A stretch of 64,000 nucleotides of DNA from Phytopythium helicoides (Eukaryota > Oomycota > Peronosporomycetes > Pythiales > Pythiaceae): contig JANFNE010000007.1 of assembly GCA_024867545.1 (NCBI GenBank), positions 1,054,001-1,118,000 on the forward strand, read 5' to 3'. Below, in pieces: positions 42,809 to 53,199 of the stretch. Below the pieces are notes generated by a model that saw nothing but the letters and a program-made list of their open reading frames with translations, ran no database searches and was not told the origin of the DNA. How positions within the stretch are numbered: position 1 is the stretch's first letter; each line of letters starts with the position of its first letter. Position numbers and translations under genes: made by a program.

Positions 42809-43756
42809 ATGCACCTCGAAGCTGACTTCGACATATCAATGGAGGAGAGTTCAAATGCAAGTGGCACCGTTGCTGTCGAGTCCTTGGATGAGCTCTTGAT
42901 GGCACCACCCAACGAAGAGCTCAGTGTGTTTGAGCCCCTAGTGCGGTGGCTACTCTGTGCCACGCCAGAACAGCTCGCAAATTTGCATGCAGATATTCCA
43001 CATGGTGTTTTTCCAGCTACCGACGAACACACACCAACCAGGAAGCCAACACCGGACGGAGTCACAAATTTATATGAAGCACGATTCGCTCGTGCTGAAG
43101 TCGAGGCTGAGCTAGAAAACATGTGGGATGAGTTATCGCGAGCAAGACGGGAGTGGGGGAATATTGACGGGAAGTTACTTGACTTAGAAGACGAGCGCGA
43201 AGACAGCAAAGAACAGATCGCGTTGCTTGAGTCGCGCATCTCCAAGCTTCTGCAGGACCGCGACCTTGCGATCGCCCAAAAGTATACGACTGAGAAGAAA
43301 ATTCGCGACGCCGAGCATTTCAAATCAAGCCAGCAGCAGCAACCGCAGGCTTCATCTCAGTCAGATCAGCCGCAAGTTTTGCCCCGAAACAACTCCCTGC
43401 TCGGATTTCTCCGACGAGGCAGCTCCATGATGGGAGGGACATACAGCGAGAAGGACGTCGACCGTCTACAGAAAGAGATCGCAGACGTCAACGTCGAAAC
43501 TGCGCTGGCGAAGACTGACCTTGATGCACACTACTATCGTCTGCGGCAGATCGAGAAGAAGTGTGCGGCCGTAAAGCTCGAAATCGCACAGGCGAGTGCA
43601 CTCGAGGACGATCTTCAGGCTCTGCTGCTTCAGCTGACGCGCGAACGCCGCTACTCAGCCGAGCAATTGCACCTAATCTCCACTTTCTCTGCCGCCGCCG
43701 CCAAGAAACTCAAACCCTCTGACCCGGTCTTCAAGTCGAGCGAGCCGATTCAGTAG
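42809..43756 (+). CDS. Coiled-coil protein, unknown function
   Basis: 315 residues from ATG 42809, or from ATG 42839 (MEESSNASG). An N-terminal block with FEPLVRWLLCATPEQLANL is followed by two coiled coils, about residues 88-170 and 215-290, separated by a Gln/Ser-rich linker and LLGFLRRGSSMMGG. A frame from ATG 42681 (42681-42899) is open in another phase just upstream and has a plausible acidic start (MPDGDGAVDTDMSGDD), so the true N-terminus may lie there through a frame break near 42809. No family recognised. Confidence 0.55.
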   Translation: MHLEADFDISMEESSNASGTVAVESLDELLMAPPNEELSVFEPLVRWLLCATPEQLANLHADIPHGVFPATDEHTPTRKPTPDGVTNLYEARFARAEVEAELENMWDELSRARREWGNIDGKLLDLEDEREDSKEQIALLESRISKLLQDRDLAIAQKYTTEKKIRDAEHFKSSQQQQPQASSQSDQPQVLPRNNSLLGFLRRGSSMMGGTYSEKDVDRLQKEIADVNVETALAKTDLDAHYYRLRQIEKKCAAVKLEIAQASALEDDLQALLLQLTRERRYSAEQLHLISTFSAAAAKKLKPSDPVFKSSEPIQ

Positions 43757-44117
43757 AACAGGTTGAAGTTGCAGTCGTCATTTTGCAACTGATAATATAT
43801 ACGAATTTGTATGGGGCTGCGGAATGCCAAAGCGGGCGTTTAGTTTCAGCGAGTACGGTGTTTTCAAACTTCAACCAATATGCGCCTTAGTTTTCAACGA
43901 GAAAGGACGGAAGTGCAGGCGACGCTCGCGCTAGTAGACACAGCAGGCGATGGCTGGTGAGTGTGTGGGGGCGGCTTGAGGCGTTAGAGATGGCTGGGGT
44001 GGTCACGTTGTGCTCCGTTGGTGAGAAGAAGCGGAGAGGAGGAGCGACGTGGCTACTACGTCGCGCGCGGTGGTTGTCTGGCAGGCTCCGCAACTTGGTG
44101 ACGAAGATTTTGAAGAA
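43757..44117. other. Intergenic / 5' region of the XPF-fold gene
   Basis: 361 bp with no supported gene. A frame in phase with the next exon is open from about 44049 without an ATG (VATTSRAVVVWQAPQLGDEDFEE), so some of it may be coding through an unseen upstream exon. Confidence 0.35.
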
Positions 44118-46689
44118 ATGAGAGACGCAATGAACTCGTCGGAAGGAAGCCAGTATGTGTTTGGCTCTTGTTGCTGTCAAGCAATTGGTAGTGGATCTCA
44201 CGCTCCGTTTTGGCAAGGGAGGAAGTGCTATCGGTTGAGCAAATCAGCGATGATCAAGAAGTATTGTCAAATACAGCCACTACCTCGCGAAACGTTCAAG
44301 AGAGCAACGTTGACCTTATTGATGGATTCATGCACACACCAAGCGCTGAAGTTGAGTCAAGTGAACATTTGGATCTCCAGAGCAGTCGTCGTTCAGGTGA
44401 ATTCATGAAGCGGTTGAGCAGCGAAATCCAACCGAGTCCATTCAGATCAAAGCCGACTGGCGTTCTTGCGAATGTGGAACATAAGAATGAGACGACGTTT
44501 ATCACCATCGCAGTCCCTCAAGCAATTGACCTCAACAGCGTCTTCACAGCTGCCGAAGTGTTTCAGCTCGCATCTTTGGGTGGGCGAGCTCAAGGCGTCT
44601 ACAATTCTCAAGTGGTTGTCGAAATTCCCGACCTGGCAAAGCCAGTGACAGAATATGCTGGATCACCGTCGAGTCCGTGTCTGCAGAAGAATCGATCGCC
44701 TCTGACACAGATTATAGAGGAAACCGAAGAAACCCAGGTTGTTGTTGCCCCAGTCCAGTTTACAGAAAACATCGGGTCTGATACCAACCCAGACGATTTA
44801 TTGGGAGTTTACAGGCAAGTTGAAAAGCAAAAGGCTTTGGACAACAACTATACGATTGCTCCTGCGACTTTATCTGAAGATCCGCTACTGCAACTTGTTC
44901 CTGACGATGGGGGATTAGGAACTGACTATCTGCTGAGCACCGCTTTCTTACGCTGCGAGTGGGCATACGAACAATCGAACGGTCCCAAGAGGGACTCACT
45001 TCAGCCTCATGCGCTGATTAGTGAAAAATTGAAGAAGCTGGCTTGTCCAGCACTTTGGGAGCTTGCAAGAAAAAGACTGCTCCTGATCCGAGATATCCCA
45101 ATGCAGCAAGCACTCGAAGCCGCAGATCTAAGTAAAGTCCGAGCTACCATCCTTCAGCTCATGCTCAAGTTCCAAAATATTAAGCGTGATACTTCCTGTA
45201 CTGCCCAAGACTCAGTTATTGAGCTTTGCACAAGCTTTCGCGAGGCGATTTGGGTGCACACTCTCAGGTAAACTTACTGGACTCTGTTGGAAGTTGATTG
45301 AAAATCGACTGATAAGAATTTTTCGTCAAGGTTGATTTTGCAGTGCAGCCAAAGTAAATATTCGGCTATAAGCAGTCTGATCGCAAGGATCTTGTCGAGC
45401 GCTAAGTACAAAGCTGCACTTGGTTGGCACAACTCGAAGCACCTTCGAGCTCTTCGGGACATAATTGCTGTGAAACCAGCATCAAACGACAAAATCGAAC
45501 ACGACAATGCATCAGTCTTGATCGACAGATACGAGCAAGATACAAATGATTTCGCATCGACAGTAGACGGTCTTCCCACCCGACTGTTATGCTCGATGGA
45601 AGTGCTCAGCCAAGTACGTCATGGTATCCCTGTCATAGCTTCTGCAAGTAGATTGAATCGCTACTTCTATAGGACGAACTTCTGGATAAGCTGCACAGTG
45701 TGCATCAAATATCCTTTATAGAGCGCCAGCTCTCACTACCTGTCGATGTCGTGGTTGATGAAAAGAGTGCGATTTGTCTTTTGGATGAGAACATCGTCAA
45801 AGGTTCGTGAAAATGATTTGCTTCTGACACAATGCAGCAGCACACAGTTTCTACGAAGTACCATTTTTCTGTTTGGTCCCGCAGAAGAGAGAAGCATCAA
45901 AACGTTTGTCATCCAACTTGCCCAGCAGCAAGCCCAGTATGAACGGATCTGGATCATAGTTAGCAGTAAGGAAATTTCCTAGTGTTTCTCGTGATGCTTC
46001 GGAAAGTGGTCGTCTAGCCTGACACTCTTCTGGTGTTATAGCCTCGTACAAGGAGGAAGTGTCTTCCAATCTCCTGATTTTATACTGTGCTCTCGTCAAC
46101 TTCCGTATCGACACCACAGTTTTGATCAGGTATTGTGTGGTGACCTGTTTTTGTTTCTTAGTGAACACGTTTTCTCAGCATTTTTGACCACCAAGCGAAT
46201 CTATTGCCGACACGTGCGAATTTATTCGCACCATCGTCGACGTAAGTGCTGCTGTTGCTGGTCACGTTTACGGCATTCTGCCCAAGCTTTGGTATGAGCG
46301 ACCATACCTCATAGAAGACGAGTCGCAACACGAGCGGTTTCTTGCATCTACAGGAGTTGTCAACTGCTTCTCCGCGCAGTCTTTACTGCACAAATTCCCT
46401 CTTCTCGATTTGCTTTCTCAAAGGTGAGCATTATTTTGATCTTGACTGTTGGAACCTGCGGTCTGATACTCGGCTTGTAGCCTGGAAGAGCTGCAGGGGT
46501 TGGCTGAGGGCGCCATTAGCGCTGATCAACTGACTCTGCTGTGGAGGTAAGATAACAGAAAACAAAAGATTGCCACTTGCACCTCACACCATCTACTTGC
46601 TTAGCATGCTACACAGCAACCACGGAATCGGCTTTGAATCGTGCCCAGAATTGGTAGGTCAAACGTCATTCCCTTTTCGTTTCAATTAG
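44118..46689 (+). CDS. XPF-fold protein resembling meiotic crossover factor SHOC1/ZIP2
   Basis: Nine exons by my reading: 44118-44152, 44218-45267, 45349-45613, 45673-45806, 45838-45965, 46042-46129, 46196-46423, 46481-46546, 46605-46689, all phase-consistent; the 31-nt fourth intron is doubtful. After a long acidic, disordered N-terminal region comes an inactive ERCC4-type nuclease-like fold: SFIERQLSLPVDVVVDEKSA, TIFLFGPAEERSIKTFVIQL, YERIWIIV, ADTCEFIRTIV. A helix-hairpin-helix end follows (FLASTGVVNCFSAQSLLHKF...LLSQSLEELQGLAEGAIS). The GDXnERKX3D active site of true XPF nucleases is missing. That combination is typical of SHOC1/ZIP2, which binds recombination intermediates with SPO16. 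Assignment is by fold pattern, moderately sure. Confidence 0.5.
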
Positions 46690-46739
46690 CTAGCTGGGTG
46701 CTGGTAGTGCTCGAGTAAGGAGCAAACAGCATACAACTT

Positions 46740-47635
46740 TTACCGCTTTGATTGTGTCTTCATCTCGCGCATGGCTTGGAAACGCCCTGTGTAGTACCCT
46801 GACTGGTACCATGCGAGCAACAAGTTCGCCAGCCCGTCATCACCACTCGAAGGAGTTTGCGGCATAGAGGGTGGCATGAAGGGAGGGGTGAAACCTGGGA
46901 TCGGTGCTGGAGTTGGAGAAGGGGAGTAGTTCTGTGCGTATCCGTAGTGGTAGCTTGGAGGCGCATTTCCATAGATCCCACCGGGGGCTGGTGGGATAAA
47001 CCCAGAACCTGACCCTGCAGAAGCCTGCATCTGGGCCATGATCGCTGCGTACGCATCTGCATATGCTTGCTGATACGTGTCTGCTGCCTCTGCTTGCTGC
47101 CGCTGGTGCTGTTGATGTTGCTGCTGCTGATACTGATGAAACTGCTGCTCATTATGATGTTGCTGTTGCTGCTGCTGCATTTGATGGCGCGCATACTGCT
47201 CTTGTTGCACATGGAACGCGTCGGCAGCAGGAGATGCTGACGATGGATGGAGGTAGGAGACACCAAACGGAGATGCGGGAGACGAAGCATATGTTGCCGC
47301 TGCCGCTCTCTCTTGCTTGATGGCTGGTGATCGAGCGTTACTGTTCTGATGCTTCGGTTTCGAGGCTGACGATTTCTGCGCTTGGCTGCATTTCAAAGTG
47401 TCAGGTGTGCGGTGAGGCTCACCAACAACTCAGGGAGAAATACAGCAAAACGCACGAGCGCTTGGTGCCATTGGCGCGGCCTCCGCGCTTCTCCCCCGCA
47501 CGCTTATCAGCCAGAGCGTCCTCAAAAGCCTGAACACGCGACGCAGCAGCTCGAAAGTGTCAAGATCTGCCGCGTCCAGTGGCGCACGCGAGCGCCACCC
47601 ACCCGCACGATGGCTAAGTCATCCCAGTCGTCCAT
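46740..47635 (-). CDS. SMN: Survival motor neuron (SMN) homologue lacking a Tudor domain
   Basis: Exons 47635-47603, 47529-47456 and 47385-46740 join in frame (250 residues). The start MDDWDDLAIVR plus AFEDALADK matches the Gemin2-binding helix of SMN, and the end LLLAWYQSGYYTGRF matches the YG-box that drives SMN oligomers. SMN assembles Sm rings on spliceosomal snRNAs. Between them, where animal SMN has a Tudor domain, there is only a disordered Gln/His-rich segment and a Pro/Gly/Tyr-rich segment. Fission-yeast SMN also lacks Tudor. The stop is 50 bp from the stop of the convergent XPF-fold gene. Confidence 0.8.
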
Positions 47636-47888
47636 GTCGCTCGCGCTGCTGCTGCTGCTTCTGCTCTGCTGGCCATGGCGCGTCGCTGTTAGCGCTCGCA
47701 GCTTCAATCCACCGGCAGATCCGACGCCTTGCCATGCTCATCAGCGTCCTAGCTTTGGTCTCCGTTCTGCCAGTCACGGTTTCACCATCGGCATATTTGA
47801 TATCAGAGGTCATGCGATCCGCGAGGTAGAACGCGTTGAAGTGATGCGGATGCAAGAGAAGCATTTAGAATTTGAATCCATTCACTAA
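47610..47888 (+). CDS. Possible small secreted protein, overlapping the SMN start
   Basis: Frame from ATG 47610 (MAKSSQSSMSLALLLLLLLCW) or from the inner ATG 47634, to the stop at 47886-47888. The Leu run coded by CTG repeats followed by VAVSA looks like a signal peptide; the remaining 60 residues have no recognised features. It overlaps SMN exon 1 on the other strand. Could equally be a chance frame in a shared 5' region. Confidence 0.22.
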   Translation: MAKSSQSSMSLALLLLLLLCWPWRVAVSARSFNPPADPTPCHAHQRPSFGLRSASHGFTIGIFDIRGHAIREVERVEVMRMQEKHLEFESIH

Positions 47889-48090
47889 TCCTCGACCTCA
47901 CGCTACACTACTCGCGCGAGAGGATCGAAGCATCTGCGCCCAGCACGAAAAATGAACAATTGGACGCGTCCGGGGACCCCACGGCGACCGCCTCCACGTC
48001 CCCGCTGCTACTCCTCAACTCTTCGACACCATCGCCTGGCGTGCTATTACTGACAATGGAGGTGGTAGTCGTGGGCGCCTCCACGGTCGT

Positions 48091-50371
48091 TCAGATGCTT
48101 TTAGTACGCGCCTCCTCCTGGGCACGTTGCACAGCGACGACGAGCTCGTCGGCTGTCGGACGTCTCACCGCGTCATATGACAGGCACTCATTGACGATCT
48201 GGCGCAGACTCAACGGTGCCGACGCGAACTCGATGCGTCCTTCATGCGGGGTTAGCTGCTCGCGGTTCTTGGCGCGCTTCAGGATCTCAACGTCTGAAAG
48301 CGTGTTGCCTCGCTCATCGATGAGCGACTGGTATGGCGTTGCTCGGGTCAGCACCTCACAGACGAGAACGCCGAACGAGAAAATGTTGGCTTTCCGTGGA
48401 TCCATGTGCACCGACCGCGTCAGCACCTCCGGGGCCAGCCAACCGATCTCGCCGGTACCGTACGGATACGATACGTTGTTGTCGAGCTTGACGGAGGTTG
48501 ACACGCAATCAAAGAGGTTCAGCTTGCACTCGGTTGAGCTGGTGAGAAGCACCTTGCGGCTCGACAGAGCCTTTATGCTCATATTGCGCTCGCGGCTGTG
48601 CAAATATGCGAGTCCCTGCGCGACATCGAGGCAAATCTGCAGCTTGGTCATCAGATCCAGATCGATATCCATGTTTGAAAGCAGCGTCTTGAGGTTTCCC
48701 TTGGCCAGGAACTCGGCTACCACCGCAAAATCGGTACCCGCGAGCCACGTGACGCCAATCAAGCTGACAATGTTCGGGTGGCTCAGCGTCGCGAACATGC
48801 GAGCCTGCTCCCTGAACTGCTTGGCAACTGAAGTCGAGGTCACCTCGGCTTCAATTCGCTTGATAGCAACCTTGTTGCCCTGGTACTCGCCCATCCAGAG
48901 CCCACCCGTGCCCAGCGCCTTGGTCAGCGACACATCTGACTGGTCAATGCGGAACGTCCGCAAGAATTCGTCATTGGAGATGAACGATCCCTTGATGTTT
49001 CCAGCCGGCGTATCATCCTTGGACATGAGCGTCGCCATATTGTCGTCCCCATTGTTGCCTGAGTTTGCGGCACGGCGAGAGCGGAGGTGGCGCACAATGA
49101 AGAAGAGCAGCGCGAGCGCGATCACGACGATGATGACGATCACGACAATTAGAACAGTGCTTAGACCTCCATCGCCGTCATCATTTCCCGCTTCGGTGCT
49201 CGTGGACCCGCTACTACTTGATGAGCTCGAGCTCTTCTTGTTGTCGTCGGTGCTAGATGTCGGTGGAAAGATATTATCAATTACTCCGGAGTTTGACGAA
49301 GACGTGGCACTGCACGTTCCAGACCCGTTGCTAATCGAGCAGGTCACCCCCGCTGTTGACAAATTGGTGTCACCGACATTCGCTTCCAGGGTGTAGTACT
49401 GAAGCGATGTGAGAGCGACCTCATTGGTGAGATTGAATGTCAGACCCGGCCTGTGATTGACACGAAACACGTGAGCAACAGCTGCATCCTTGTGGTCATG
49501 CTGAGGACGAAAAGTACGCACAGCTTCAGATCGGTATAGTTCGTCTGGTAAAGAATCCCTGGGATCGTCGTAAGCTTGTCCTCCACCACACTGTACACGT
49601 GCAAGTGTGGGTTAAGCATCCCTTGCGTGAATGAGGACACCAACGACTCGACTTACAGTTGAAGGTTTTCGACGTTGTTGGTTGTACTGATGTTGACAAG
49701 GTTGGAGTTCGAAATGGACCTGTAGGATGCAGGAAAGTGCGTCGTGAGTTGGGTGGCCTCTTCGAGAAACGCGTTCGCCAGGCAGAGGATGCGTACAGGT
49801 AGTTGAACTTAGAGTCCACCTGTAGCGATACATTGTTGCTGGCGAAGTTGATGCCATCGAGCGACCTGCAAGACCCACCAAACCCGAGTTAGCGCGTCGT
49901 TCTAGATGCACGCTGTCCATTCTGCTCGAGACTTACAAGGCGTAGAAGTTGGCACTAAATTCGTACTCGAGATCAATTATGGCGGCATGGTCGGGGCTTT
50001 GCTTGACGATCTCCCTGCACATGCGCACCCTCTCATTAGCGCCGCTATCCACAGCCAACATCACGTCTGCGCTTCTTTATCCCTTACAGTGACCGCAGCG
50101 CGCCGAGGTTGTCGCCAAACGAGAGCTGCAAGTTGTTCTCGAGGCCGCTCAGGGAGACAGCAACCGCGAAGTTGTTGTCTGCGGTGAGTTCCTGCGGGGC
50201 CCTGCTGACCTGCCCGTCGCACGAGGCCGTCATGGTGGTGCTGTCCACCGCAAGCACGAGGCTCGAGCCTTTGCAGGACACGTTGAACGCGACCGGATCC
50301 TCAGCGGCGGCCACGGCGGCCGCCAGCGCCGCTAGCGCCGCGACTCGCCTCGTCCACGGGCCGGGGGCCAT
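48091..50371 (-). CDS. LRR-type receptor with TKL pseudokinase domain
   Basis: First exon 50371-50088: signal peptide (MAPGPWTRRVAALAALAAAVAAA) and the start of the ectodomain. Further exons I can follow are 50014-49937 and 49865 to about 49790, then two more short ones to about 49500, giving irregular LRR-like strands (LSLDGINFASNNVSLQ, DKLTTIPGILYQTNYTDLKL). The last exon has a Ser-rich stalk, a transmembrane helix (TVLIVVIVIIVVIALALLFFIV) and a kinase-like domain: VAIKRIE Lys kept, GLAYLH kept, but the catalytic HRDLK position reads NMSIK and DFG reads LFD; WLAPEV is kept. So catalysis is improbable. Oomycete genomes are known to carry receptor-type TKL kinases of this layout. Intron borders in the ectodomain are approximate. 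Confidence 0.72.
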
Positions 50372-50859
50372 CGCTCGCTGCTGCTTATGCTCTGGGCCTG
50401 CTGGGCGTCGGGCGCACCCACGGTGGCGGCAAAAATGGCAGTGGCGCCTGTCCGGAGCCGGAGCCGCCCATGCAGTGCGCTACATACGACTGACTGACTC
50501 TTCGAACCCGAGAGACTGAACCCACCGCGCGCCTCTTCCACGAGATTGTATGCATCGGCTGGCGCAGGGTACGCTTTAACGGAGGTCGATTTGTATCAAC
50601 TTGAAGTTTTTTAGAGCAGCGGTATTAACGGGGTATCGAATACCAAGAGTGCTGATATCTCGCGTCTTATATTTGAGGCCAAAGCGAGGACATGGCGGTG
50701 CCGAGCCCACGACTCGCAGCTGTACCGTACCTCGAGACCTGCTTGAACCCAAATATCTGAGGTCGGCGCTATCTGACTGGCCAAAATACCTCCATATCCT
50801 CCTCCATTGGCCAAAAATACATATATCGGTACACTTGCCCTTGCCTGGCCACATAGCAC

Positions 50860-52605
50860 TCAAAGCGACTGCAGCATGTCGACGGCGTCGCGGCCGCCGC
50901 GGCCCGAGGTCCGCGCCGAGCGAGCGCTGTCCACGTAGAAGCCGTAGGGCTCGTCGTAATCGGCGCCTCCGTCGCTGGCGCGCGGCGTCAGCGCGTCGCT
51001 CGCGTCCCCCAAGCCTCGTGGAGGCGGCGCACTTTCTCGGGCGCCGCGGTCGCTGAGCCCGAAGCTGGCGGCGGCGGTGGGGCGCAGCGGCTTGTGCGCC
51101 GTGTGCGCGGCGATGACGCGGCAGACGATGGTGTCGCAGGTGACGTTGACGACGGTCTGGAAGCGGTCGAGCAGCCAGTCGACGCCCACGATGAGGTTGA
51201 AGAGCTCCACGGGCGGGTCGCTCGACATGACGCTGCGCCAGATGGCCGCGATCATGATGATGCCCGCGGCCGGCACGGGGCCCGTGGCCACCGACCCGAT
51301 GGCTGACAGCACCGCCACCGACGCGATCTGCGTCGCGGACAGCGTCGTGCCCTGCGCGGTCGCCAGGAAGAGCACGGCCACGGGGTACGACGCCGCCGCG
51401 CCGTCCTTGCCCACGGTCGCGCCGATCGACAGCAGGAAGCGCGACAGCGTCGCGGGCATCACACGCGTCTTCTCCACGCAGGACATGACCACGGGCAGCG
51501 TCGCCATGGACGACGCGCAGCCCAGCGCGAAGAGCTGCGCGCGCGCCATCTTGCCCAGCCACTCGAACGGCCGACGTGTGCGCGCTGCCAGCACCAGCAC
51601 TAGCGGGTAGAAGCCGTACGTGTGCACCAGCAGCACGCACACGTCGCACACGACGTACAGCCCGGCGTTGCTCGCCAGCGTGCTAATGTCGGTCGACCCG
51701 CCGATGGCCGACGCCAGCAGCGACAGAATGGCGAACGGCGTCCAGAACCGCACCACCCACGTGATCATGCGCATCAGCACGGCGTTCAGGTCCCGGATCA
51801 CGTCCGCGAGGTTGTCCAGCCGCCGGTGACCCGGAGCCGCCAGCGCGATCGTGAACAGCGTCGCGAACGTCACGATGGACAGCAAGTCGCCGTCGACGAA
51901 CGCCGCCGCGATACTGTTGGGTACCAGCGACTCCAGCTGCGTCTGGAGTGTGTCGGTCAGCGTCTCGCTCAGAGTTGATGAGCTCACGGAATCTTCGCTG
52001 GTGCTTGTTGTGGACAGCGCGAAGCTGCCATTGACGTCGTAGACCCAGAAAGTCCACGGCTCGGCGGCTGCGCTCGACATGACGGTGGAGCTGGTGGCAT
52101 TGGTGACGGCCGCGCACGCGATCGTCCCGTTCGAAAAGTGGTGCAGGAACATGTTGGAGTCGTCGGCGCCGCATGCAAGCTGCATGGTGACGCGGTCACG
52201 CGAGATCTCGTCGGCCCAGTTGGGCTTCTTGAAGGCATGCTTGAAGATGAGCGCGAACGCGAGTCCCTCGCACGTGGCCACGACTGTCGTGAGCGCGTAC
52301 AGCAGCAGCGCGATCTTGCTCACGCGGGCGGCGCGTCCGTCTTCGAACAGGTCCAGCAGACTCTCGACGAGCGAACAGAAGACGAGCGGGGCCACGAGAC
52401 AGCTGACGGCGCGCAGGAAGAGCTCACCGACCGTGCCAATCCAGGTGATGGCCGTCTCGGACGGATTGTTGTACGAGATGACCACGCCCAACAGCAGCCC
52501 GAAGCACGCGCAGATGAAGATGCCAGGCAGCGCGAAGAAGCTCTCGGCCCACTTGGCCGGCGTCCCGATTGGGTCCGGCATCAACGGACTCGGTGGGTGC
52601 ATCAT
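50860..52605 (-). CDS. Dicarboxylate/amino acid:cation symporter (SLC1/DAACS family)
   Basis: 581 residues, intronless, polytopic. Recognised by the N-terminal FFALPGIFICACFGLLLGVV, the FLRAVSCLVAPLVFCSLV segment, the re-entrant loop GCASSMATLPVVMSC and KDGAAASYPVAVLFLA, and the substrate/Na+ site helix DRFQTVVNVTCD (NVTGD in most relatives). A large extracellular loop (about residues 130-225) with Asn-linked glycosylation sites sits between helices 3 and 4 as in eukaryotic EAATs. The cytoplasmic C-terminus is Ser/Arg/Asp-rich. Likely imports glutamate/aspartate or C4-dicarboxylates with Na+ or H+. Confidence 0.88.
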   Translation of the reverse strand: MMHPPSPLMPDPIGTPAKWAESFFALPGIFICACFGLLLGVVISYNNPSETAITWIGTVGELFLRAVSCLVAPLVFCSLVESLLDLFEDGRAARVSKIALLLYALTTVVATCEGLAFALIFKHAFKKPNWADEISRDRVTMQLACGADDSNMFLHHFSNGTIACAAVTNATSSTVMSSAAAEPWTFWVYDVNGSFALSTTSTSEDSVSSSTLSETLTDTLQTQLESLVPNSIAAAFVDGDLLSIVTFATLFTIALAAPGHRRLDNLADVIRDLNAVLMRMITWVVRFWTPFAILSLLASAIGGSTDISTLASNAGLYVVCDVCVLLVHTYGFYPLVLVLAARTRRPFEWLGKMARAQLFALGCASSMATLPVVMSCVEKTRVMPATLSRFLLSIGATVGKDGAAASYPVAVLFLATAQGTTLSATQIASVAVLSAIGSVATGPVPAAGIIMIAAIWRSVMSSDPPVELFNLIVGVDWLLDRFQTVVNVTCDTIVCRVIAAHTAHKPLRPTAAASFGLSDRGARESAPPPRGLGDASDALTPRASDGGADYDEPYGFYVDSARSARTSGRGGRDAVDMLQSL

Positions 52606-53199
52606 CGGCTCTTGCGGTCGTGAAGTGGTTTCGTGCAGGCAAATTAATAAGTGCCCACGTCGATCAGCCCCGCAGGAGACGTCCGAGCAGTGGTACAGTC
52701 GTCACTGCAGAGAGCCTGACAGCGCGCAGCTGGATTTTACTCTTGTTGTCCGCTTTGAAGCTCGCCGACACGCCGGGCGGATGTAGCTACACTCGTGATC
52801 ATTGCATCCCTTCAAGCTCATGGGTACATGCGGCAAACGTGCGGTCCAGAGCGCTCGGGGCTGCTTCAACTTGTGGCGCTGGATTTTCCGTGCATCGTCG
52901 TGAGCCCCGCTGATGGCTCCATTTGCGTCAGCCCTTCGACCGCCAAGTGAACCCAATACGGATGCGGCATCTCCGCTGAACTGTTCCACTCAATTCTCAT
53001 CTCCCTGGTGTTCTTCGGCAGACACGCAAGGCGATTTGTATCCATCGGAATTCGGAATGTACTGTGTAGCCGTTCTCAGTTTCCCGACGGCATCCAACTG
53101 TGCGGTGGCGAGAACACGGCGACCGGCACTCGTGTTTGAGGTGAGGCTGTCGGTGGACCCACATTTGCTTCTGAGATTGGACCCACAGGTTGGCGCGAG
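52606..53199. other. Divergent promoter region, symporter / ankyrin-kinase
   Basis: 594 bp between two outward-facing starts. Short frames cross it on both strands without features. No other gene seen. Confidence 0.45.

Noticed and set aside
51094..52623. Plus-strand ORFs across the symporter
   Set aside because: Antisense to an intact, clearly recognised SLC1-type transporter.
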